Source: Parendozoicomonas sp. Alg238-R29 (lineage in GTDB: Bacteria > Pseudomonadota > Gammaproteobacteria > Pseudomonadales > Endozoicomonadaceae). Taken from it: a stretch of 35,355 bases of DNA. The position numbers and the translations under genes were made by a program. Of this stretch, positions 29,985 to 35,355 are shown piece after piece. Location: NCBI RefSeq assembly GCF_947331445.1, contig NZ_CAMZOG010000050.1:1-35355 (forward strand). Direction: 5' to 3'. The first letter of the stretch is position 1. Every line of letters starts with the position of its first letter. The notes under the pieces are model-generated. The model searched no databases. It had not been told where the DNA came from and saw only the letters and a program-made list of their open reading frames with translations.

Positions 29985-30419
29985 ATGTGGGGCAAAAAAG
30001 GCCAAAACGATGTGGTGGCACCTACCAGTGGCAGTACAACCCTGATTTCTGATCACACGGAAATTACCGGTGATATACGTTTCCGTGGTGTTATGCATGT
30101 TGAAGGAAAGATTGTTGGAGATGTCCGGGCAGTAGAAGGTACACTGCGTCTGGTTGAAGGTGGTGTTATTGAGGGTGATATTAACGCCCCCCATATTATC
30201 ATCAACGGCTCTGTTAAAGGCGATGTTTACGCAACAGAAAAATTGGAATTGGCATCCAAGGCTGTGATTAGTGGTAATGTCTATTACCAATTAATTGAAA
30301 TGGTTGTCGGTGCACAGGTAAACGGTAGTCTGGAGCATATGGCTCCGTCACAAGTTGAACCTAAAGCCATTGAAGCCCCTGTTTATGAAGGGGAAATTGA
30401 GCCAGCTATGGCTGATTAA
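29985..30419 (+). CDS. Bactofilin (polymer-forming cytoskeletal protein)
   Basis: A 144-residue bactofilin. The central beta-helix of short hydrophobic repeats runs from about residue 18 to 105 (TEITGDIRFRGVMHVEGKIV, GDVRAVEGTLRL, GVIEGDINAPHIIINGSVKG, DVYATEKLEL), flanked by disordered polar ends. Bactofilins self-assemble without nucleotide into filaments or sheets and often organise cell-wall enzymes, including M23 peptidases. It is translated just after the membrane coiled-coil protein, a likely membrane partner. An M23 peptidase gene lies 1.7 kb away on the other strand. Confidence 0.93.
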   Translation: MWGKKGQNDVVAPTSGSTTLISDHTEITGDIRFRGVMHVEGKIVGDVRAVEGTLRLVEGGVIEGDINAPHIIINGSVKGDVYATEKLELASKAVISGNVYYQLIEMVVGAQVNGSLEHMAPSQVEPKAIEAPVYEGEIEPAMAD

Positions 30420-30466
30420 AAGCAATTTTTCGACCATTTCATTGATCTGGTCGGTGTTTACTATAG

Positions 30467-30503
30467 TTGACTGTATTACTCGGATATGAGGATAATATCC
30501 GAA
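30467..30503 (+). promoter_or_regulatory. erpA promoter with overlapping dyad
   Basis: The -35 is TTGACT (30467-30472) and the -10 is GATAAT (30491-30496), with an 18-base spacer, close to the sigma-70 consensus. An inverted repeat CGGATAT-N7-ATATCCG (30481-30501) covers the -10, as expected of a repressor operator. It does not match the IscR consensus I know. Confidence 0.55.
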
Positions 30504-30526
30504 TATGCTGTAAGTCAGGAGGTCGA

Positions 30527-30880
30527 ATGTCCGCCGCCGAAACTTTTGTCCCGGAGCCGATTATTTTCAGCGATAACGCTGCAGCCAAAGTGAAAGCTTT
30601 GGTTGAGGAAGAGGGCAATGGAAAGCTGATGCTTCGCGTCTATGTAACCGGTGGAGGCTGTTCCGGCTTTCAATATGGTTTCACCTTTGATGAAGAATTG
30701 GCTGAAGACGATACTGTCGTAGAGAGAACTGGTGTGAAAATGGTGGTTGATTCCATGAGTTTCCAGTATCTCTTTGGTGCTACTGTTGATTATGTTGAAG
30801 GTCTGGAAGGTTCACGGTTCACTGTAACCAATCCTAATGCCGCTACTACTTGCGGTTGTGGTATGAGCTTTACTGTGTAA
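30527..30880 (+). CDS. erpA: Iron-sulfur cluster insertion protein ErpA
   Basis: A 117-residue A-type carrier that delivers Fe-S clusters to apo-enzymes such as those of isoprenoid synthesis and respiration. The three cluster ligands are Cys45 ([11 protein letters not shown]), Cys109 and Cys111 (TTCGCGMSF). I chose the ATG at 30527: AGGAGG lies four bases upstream and the protein then opens like ErpA. An upstream in-frame TTG at 30467 belongs to the -35 box. The gene has its own promoter with an operator-like dyad, so it can be regulated apart from the bactofilin pair. Confidence 0.95.
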   Translation: MSAAETFVPEPIIFSDNAAAKVKALVEEEGNGKLMLRVYVTGGGCSGFQYGFTFDEELAEDDTVVERTGVKMVVDSMSFQYLFGATVDYVEGLEGSRFTVTNPNAATTCGCGMSFTV

Positions 30881-30897
30881 TCCAGTTTCAGAAATTA

Positions 30898-30931
30898 AAA
30901 AAAATACCCGGTAACTGCCGGGTATTTTTTT
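30898..30931. terminator. Bidirectional terminator between erpA and anmK
   Basis: ATACCCGG pairs with CCGGGTAT around a six-base loop. A- and T-runs extend the stem to 14 bp, and it sits between convergent genes. It is strong for both strands. Confidence 0.92.
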
Positions 30932-30947
30932 ATCTAAAGTTTTAGGG

Positions 30948-32102
30948 TCAGGCCGGGTAAATGCCACCAAGAATTCTTTTTCCAGAGGCGTTCGTCACGG
31001 CTGGCAGGTTTCCGGGTAAGCCATGAAGTGTTTGTCTGGCCAGCCATGCGAAAGCTGTTGCTTCTACCCACTCATGGGGGAGGCCCAGAGAGTCGGTTGT
31101 AGCAACGTGGAAGTTATCAAGGTTGCTGGAAAGCTTGCGAATCAGTGTTGTGTTTCGAGCTCCACCACCACAGATATAAACTTCCCGGCAGTCTGGTGCA
31201 TGTTCACGAATAGCCTTGGCTAGAGAGCGGGATGTAAGTTCAACGAGAGTGGCTTGAACATCTTGCCCTGTTAATTGTTCATCCAGGTGGGATAAACCAT
31301 GCCACAACCAGGAATGGTGAAAGTATTCTCGGCCAGTGCTTTTCGGTGGAGTACGAGAAAAGAACTCATCGGCCAGAAGTATATCCAGCAACTCTTCTGA
31401 TGCTGTTCCTGTTGCGGCCCAGCGCCCATTCTTGTCGTAACGTCTGCCGCTATGGCGGTAGCACCAGTCATCCATCAATGTGTTGCCCGGGCCTGTGTCG
31501 AAACCAATAACGCTTTGATCAGCCGATGCCGGCAAAACTGTTATGTTGGCAATGCCGCCTATATTGGCGATAACCCGTGTTCTTGTTGGGTGGCGAAAAA
31601 TAGCTTCGTGGAAAGCTGGTACCAGTGGAGCTCCTTCACCACCTGCGGCCATATCCCGGCGACGAAAGTCTGCAACAGTGGTAATGCCTGTTTGTTCGGC
31701 AATCAGGCTGGGGTTGCCAATCTGCAGTGTATTGCCAACTTTTGGCAGATGCCGAATTGTTTGTCCATGGCTGCCTATAGCGCGCACGGCACTGGCTGGA
31801 ATATTGGCTAGTTGTAGAAGGTTATTGATGGCTTCTGCGGCAAGAATGGCAACAGCCAGATCTGCCTGACTCATGGCTTCAATCTCGTTCTCGCCGGGCT
31901 GGCATAAAGAAAGAAGCTGGCTGCGCAGTCTGGATGGAAGAGGAATCGAGATATGTTCCTGCAGCACCGGAAACTCCGGTGCCAGATCGACCAGCACCGC
32001 ATCCATGGCATCCATGCTGGTTCCCGACATCAGACCGATATAAAGCTCGGTCTGGTCAGGTTCTTTCGGAAGGATGTTGTTTATTTTATTGGGTTGAGAC
32101 AT
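30948..32102 (-). CDS. anmK: Anhydro-N-acetylmuramic acid kinase AnmK
   Basis: A 384-residue kinase that converts recycled anhydro-MurNAc to MurNAc-6-phosphate. The family opening GLMSGTSMDAMDAVL is at residues 23-37, then GSHGQTIRHLP, IANIGGIANITVLP and GFDTGPGNTLMDDW. I set the start at the ATG 32102, inside the end of the M23 peptidase gene (17-base overlap); an ATG at 32108 would add two residues. The coupling of a wall peptidase with a muropeptide recycling enzyme fits their shared pathway and matches the Pseudomonas order. AmpD at the left of the window acts one step before it. Confidence 0.94.
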   Translation of the reverse strand: MSQPNKINNILPKEPDQTELYIGLMSGTSMDAMDAVLVDLAPEFPVLQEHISIPLPSRLRSQLLSLCQPGENEIEAMSQADLAVAILAAEAINNLLQLANIPASAVRAIGSHGQTIRHLPKVGNTLQIGNPSLIAEQTGITTVADFRRRDMAAGGEGAPLVPAFHEAIFRHPTRTRVIANIGGIANITVLPASADQSVIGFDTGPGNTLMDDWCYRHSGRRYDKNGRWAATGTASEELLDILLADEFFSRTPPKSTGREYFHHSWLWHGLSHLDEQLTGQDVQATLVELTSRSLAKAIREHAPDCREVYICGGGARNTTLIRKLSSNLDNFHVATTDSLGLPHEWVEATAFAWLARQTLHGLPGNLPAVTNASGKRILGGIYPA

Positions 32103-33519
32103 TGCCATTGTCTTCTGCTGAAGCCAGCAGTGTAGCGGATTTTTGCTCCAGTTCTGCAAGCATAACCCGGGTTAAACTGCGGAAATCATTGATTTCACTG
32201 GCTACCAGAGGCTGGGCGTCAGGAAGTTTGATGGTTAATGGATTTCGGTGCACACCATTTACTCGGAATTCGTAATGCAGGTGAGGTCCCGTTGCCCAGC
32301 CAGTCTGTCCAACATAGCCGATGGTTTGCCCCTGTTTCACTCTTTGCCCTTTGCGTAATCCTCGAGCAATGCGGCTTTGGTGCGCGTAAACGGTGACAAT
32401 ATTGTTTGGGTGTTTGATAAAGACGACATTGCCAAAACCATTCTGGCGGCCAGAAAACTTCACCACACCATCACCGGAGGCCTTGATGGGCGTTCCTGTC
32501 GGCGCTGCGTAATCCACGCCTCTGTGGGGACGCTTGGTTTTAAAAACCGGGTGTAGGCGATTTGGGTTAAAGCGAGAACTAATTCTGGTAAAATCAACCG
32601 GCGTACGGATAAACGATTTGCGCATACTTTTACCATCCGCGCTGTAGTAATCGCTTTCGCCTTTGCTGTCGGTGAAATAAACCGCTTCCAGTTTTTTGCC
32701 GCGGTTGGTAAATGTTGCGGCAAGAATATTGCCGTCACCAATTCTTTCGCCGTCTAGGTATTTCTCTTCATAAACAAGGTTAAAGCTGTCGCCGTTTCGG
32801 ATATCCATAACGAAGTCTATATCCCAGCCAAAGATGTTGGCGAGCTTCATAGTCATATTGTCTGTCAGGCCGGCATTTGTTGCTGCAACAAACAGTGAAT
32901 TGACAATGGTGCCAGAAGCGTAGGCTCTGCGGATATCTGGCGTCCGAATAATTTCCTGAGATTCAAAACCGTTTTCGGTTTTGCGGTATTCAATGCTCTC
33001 AAGGCGGTTGCGGAGATATTTCAGTGCTTGAAGTTCACCATTGATACGCCCAAACACAATGGTCTGGCCGGGGCGAATATCCGCAAGAACTTTACCGTGG
33101 TCGCTGGTGCGCAGAATGCGTTGCAGTGTTCCTGCGCTTAGAGATTGCCGTGAAAAAATACCTGAGAGAGTATCGCCGGAGCGAACCTTGGTCTGCTGCC
33201 AGGCAATCACAGGCTGCACGGGTGCTGTAGGTTTAATGGATTCAGGAGTTTTTGTTGTTATCCCAGAGGTAGATCTTTCAGGCGTATCAGGTGCTTGGTT
33301 AAGAAGAGTCTTTTCTTCAGAGGGCAGAGCGCTGACAGGTGTTGGATTATCAATATCAGTAAGAGACAAAGGAATCTCGGTTCTCTTTGCCTGCGCGTTT
33401 TCACCCGGGACCAGAGCCAACATCAGGCCAACGCAGGACGACGCGGCGGCAATAACCAGCACGTGGCGTCTTGGAAAATTCTTGGCTGCAAACTGCAGCG
33501 CTTGTTTCAGTAGATTCAT
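32086..33519 (-). CDS. M23-family murein DD-endopeptidase (MepM-like)
   Basis: A 477-residue envelope peptidase. It has an N-terminal membrane anchor at about 20-37, a linker rich in Ser/Thr/Pro, a LysM-like/Opacity-associated-protein segment at about 108-160 (KVRSGDTLSGIF) and a C-terminal LytM/M23 domain at about 310-435. The zinc site is His332 and Asp336 (HRGVDYAA) plus His415 in HLHYEF; His380 and His413 are the catalytic histidines. Such enzymes cut D-Ala-mDAP cross-links so new glycan can be inserted. Its stop codon lies inside anmK. It diverges from tyrS. Confidence 0.92.
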   Translation of the reverse strand: MNLLKQALQFAAKNFPRRHVLVIAAASSCVGLMLALVPGENAQAKRTEIPLSLTDIDNPTPVSALPSEEKTLLNQAPDTPERSTSGITTKTPESIKPTAPVQPVIAWQQTKVRSGDTLSGIFSRQSLSAGTLQRILRTSDHGKVLADIRPGQTIVFGRINGELQALKYLRNRLESIEYRKTENGFESQEIIRTPDIRRAYASGTIVNSLFVAATNAGLTDNMTMKLANIFGWDIDFVMDIRNGDSFNLVYEEKYLDGERIGDGNILAATFTNRGKKLEAVYFTDSKGESDYYSADGKSMRKSFIRTPVDFTRISSRFNPNRLHPVFKTKRPHRGVDYAAPTGTPIKASGDGVVKFSGRQNGFGNVVFIKHPNNIVTVYAHQSRIARGLRKGQRVKQGQTIGYVGQTGWATGPHLHYEFRVNGVHRNPLTIKLPDAQPLVASEINDFRSLTRVMLAELEQKSATLLASAEDNGNVSTQ

Positions 33520-33768
33520 ACTCGAAATAGCGTGGCTATATAAGCGGGTTACTCAAAATAAAGATACAGTATAAAGCTTTCTTTGGCGCGTAAATACCCG
33601 TGGCTTGCCAGATATCTGTGTGGGCAAGTCCAGATGGGGGGAATGTAAGCAGGTGCTGTCAGGAGGTTGTCTTTTTTCTGTCATCCGGTATGTTTGCCCC
33701 TTTTAGTATTCATCAACTCGCGGACACGGGAACAATAGTCTGTGGGGTTACTGACAGGTAGTTGAGCT

Positions 33769-35070
33769 ATGTTGGGCCAAAAGCCGTTATTGGAAGATCT
33801 GCAACAGCGTGGGCTGATCAATCAGGTTACTGCGGAAGAGGAACTGGTTTCTCATATTTCCGAAGGCTCACGCACCCTGTATTGTGGCTTTGACCCAACT
33901 GCAGATAGCCTCCATCTTGGTCATTTGGTTCCTCTTCTGGTGCTGAAGCGTTTTCAGCAGGCTGGTCACAAGCCTATTGCACTGGTGGGTGGTGCAACTG
34001 GTCTGATTGGTGATCCAAGCTTCAAGGCGGCCGAGCGTCAATTGAACACGACTGATGTTGTTGCGGGTTGGGTTGATAAGATCAAAGGACAGGTCAGTCA
34101 ATTCATTGACTTCGACTGTGGTGAGAATTCTGCCATCGTGGCCAATAACCTCGATTGGACTGGCAATATGAATGTGCTCGATTTCCTGCGGGATGTCGGC
34201 AAGCACTTTTCTGTGAATGCCATGGTTAACAAAGAATCCGTACAGCAACGTATTAATCGCGAAGGTTCTGGTATCTCCTTTACCGAATTTTCCTACGCCC
34301 TGTTGCAGGGGATGGACTTTGCTGAACTGAATCGTCGTCATGGTTGCACATTACAGATTGGCGGCTCTGACCAGTGGGGCAACATTGTTGGTGGTATTGA
34401 TCTGTCTCGTCGCCAGAACAAAGCCCAAACTTTTGGTTTGACCGTTCCTCTGATTACCAAGGCTGATGGCACTAAATTTGGTAAAACTGAAGGTGGTGCG
34501 GTTTGGCTGGATCCGAAGAAAACGTCTCAGTATGCCTTCTACCAGTTCTGGCTGAATACTGCTGATGCCGATGTGTATCGCTTCCTGAAGTTCTTCACCT
34601 TCCTGTCTGTGGAGGAGATTGAAGCTATTGAAAAAGCAGATGCTGAACGTAACGGTAAGCCAGAAGCTCAGGCTGTGCTGGCTCGTGAAGCAACTAAATT
34701 GGTTCACGGTGAGGACGGCTTGGCCTCTGCCGTGCGTATTACTGAGGCATTGTTCTCCGGTGACTTGAACTCTCTGAGTGAAGGGGAACTGGAACAGTTG
34801 AGCATGGACGGTTTGCCTTGCACCAAGTTTGGCGCTGCTGATATTGATGGTAAATCACTGAATCAGTTCCTGGCTGAAAGTGGTCTGGCACAAGGTAAGC
34901 AAATTAAAGATGCGCTGGGTCGTAGTGGTTTGCTTATTAATGGTGATGCCAAATCCATGGAAGATAATATGAAACTGACAGAATCCTTTGCTGCTGAAAA
35001 GGCTATGTTCGGTCGCTTCTTTCTGGTGAAAATGGGTAAGAAGAAGCATCAGTTGTTTGAATTGATCTGA
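33769..35070 (+). CDS. tyrS: Tyrosyl-tRNA synthetase
   Basis: A 433-residue class I aminoacyl-tRNA synthetase. The HIGH-type motif is HLGH at 49-52 ([15 protein letters not shown]) and the KMSKS-type motif is KFGKT at 236-240. Tyrosine-pocket residues occur in [14 protein letters not shown] and [10 protein letters not shown]. The C-terminal 90 residues are an S4-like RNA-binding domain ([20 protein letters not shown]). Its length is close to E. coli TyrS. A perfect 17-bp terminator follows. Confidence 0.96.
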   Translation: MLGQKPLLEDLQQRGLINQVTAEEELVSHISEGSRTLYCGFDPTADSLHLGHLVPLLVLKRFQQAGHKPIALVGGATGLIGDPSFKAAERQLNTTDVVAGWVDKIKGQVSQFIDFDCGENSAIVANNLDWTGNMNVLDFLRDVGKHFSVNAMVNKESVQQRINREGSGISFTEFSYALLQGMDFAELNRRHGCTLQIGGSDQWGNIVGGIDLSRRQNKAQTFGLTVPLITKADGTKFGKTEGGAVWLDPKKTSQYAFYQFWLNTADADVYRFLKFFTFLSVEEIEAIEKADAERNGKPEAQAVLAREATKLVHGEDGLASAVRITEALFSGDLNSLSEGELEQLSMDGLPCTKFGAADIDGKSLNQFLAESGLAQGKQIKDALGRSGLLINGDAKSMEDNMKLTESFAAEKAMFGRFFLVKMGKKKHQLFELI

Positions 35071-35084
35071 TTTGTCTTCTTTAA

Positions 35085-35121
35085 TAAACAAAAACACCGG
35101 CCGTGCCGGTGTTTTTGTTTA
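35085..35121 (+). terminator. tyrS intrinsic terminator
   Basis: TAAACAAAAACACCGGC pairs perfectly with GCCGGTGTTTTTGTTTA around a three-base loop; the T-run lies in the 3' arm. Confidence 0.93.
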
Positions 35122-35152
35122 TACGTCGCCAGCATTCTTTTTAATGATTTTG

Positions 35153-35180
35153 TTGACAATTTAAAGCGAATTCGTAGAAT
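35153..35180 (+). promoter_or_regulatory. Strong promoter P1, probably of an rRNA or stable-RNA operon
   Basis: TTGACA (35153-35158) and TAGAAT (35175-35180) are separated by 16 bases, with an AT-rich stretch upstream and a GC-rich discriminator (GCGCTCC) after the -10. That discriminator is typical of stringently controlled stable-RNA promoters. Confidence 0.7.
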
Positions 35181-35268
35181 GCGCTCCTCGTTGGCTGGCG
35201 CTGAAACGCAGAGACAGGCAGAGAGATGAGAATTTTGAATGTTTGTTTTGACTTCAGAAAGACACTGG

Positions 35269-35296
35269 TTGACACCGACAGCTTCCACGGTAAAAT
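35269..35296 (+). promoter_or_regulatory. Strong promoter P2, tandem to P1
   Basis: TTGACA (35269-35274) and TAAAAT (35291-35296) have the same 16-base spacing, followed by GGCGGCC. Two near-consensus promoters 116 bases apart, after tyrS, fit the leader of an rRNA operon starting beyond the window. Confidence 0.7.
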
Positions 35297-35355
35297 GGCG
35301 GCCTCGCTGATCGGACAGCTTCTTAGCTTCCTTCTCTTCTAAAGAGTCTTCTCTT

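Noticed and set aside
1-35355. CRISPR array
   Set aside because: No spaced direct repeats of 20-40 bases were found; the only tandem arrays have no spacers and units of 16-17 bases.

Overview
The window looks like chromosomal DNA from a gammaproteobacterium of the Oceanospirillales/Hahellaceae type, most plausibly an Endozoicomonas-like marine animal symbiont. Three things point there. The right-hand gene order (argC, membrane coiled-coil protein, bactofilin, erpA, anmK, M23 peptidase, tyrS, then a stable-RNA-type promoter region) resembles the order I recall around Pseudomonas argC-erpA-anmK-tyrS. A CRP very close to the enterobacterial one is divergent from a YhfA-like OsmC protein. The middle of the window carries eukaryote-like domains (SET, OGFr, NADAR). 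The assignment is inference from protein similarity and context; no rRNA sequence lies in the window.

Layout. 1-347: left edge, perhaps a gene remnant. 348-2629 (+): cytosolic amidase AmpD, a stand-alone HPt phosphotransfer protein, and an ECF sigma factor whose 3' end overlaps its membrane anti-sigma factor. 2679-5268: the three-gene AmmeMemoRadiSam set (A and B on -, radical SAM enzyme divergent on +). 5269-5621: a run of three hairpins ending in a strong terminator. 5622-8399 (-): a YbjQ-family protein and a Lon-like AAA protease. 8719-12389 (+): a GldA/GldF/GldG-type ABC exporter operon. 12466-13425 (-): CorA.

13426-22506 is the accessory part. It holds a possible 93-bp MITE-like element, an OGFr-NADAR fusion protein (-), a divergent SET-domain protein with a lysine-rich tail (+), an aromatic amino acid transporter (-), a small secreted peptide or broken gene, a SanA-like protein (-), a decayed copy of gpmI (+), an orphan methyltransferase-like protein with a long disordered N-terminus (-) and a lipoprotein with a glycosyltransferase-like fold (-). 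The OGFr-NADAR and SET genes share one AT-rich promoter region and both encode strongly basic segments, so they may form a host-directed effector pair.

22554-28121 returns to housekeeping: trmA, crp, divergent OsmC-family gene, HIT hydrolase and hemJ in an operon, and a ClC channel with a C-terminal regulatory domain. 28122-35070: argC, a TTG-started membrane protein, bactofilin, erpA, anmK overlapping an M23 peptidase gene, and tyrS. The window ends in two tandem strong promoters (TTGACA, 16 bp, TAGAAT/TAAAAT) that probably drive an rRNA or other stable-RNA operon just outside.

The most unusual non-coding signal is a pair of unrelated short tandem arrays (17 bp x 3 at 2627; 16 bp x 3.6 at 21255-21303). 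Each begins exactly at a gene's stop codon. Because neither unit length is a multiple of three, each array repeats that stop in all three reading frames.
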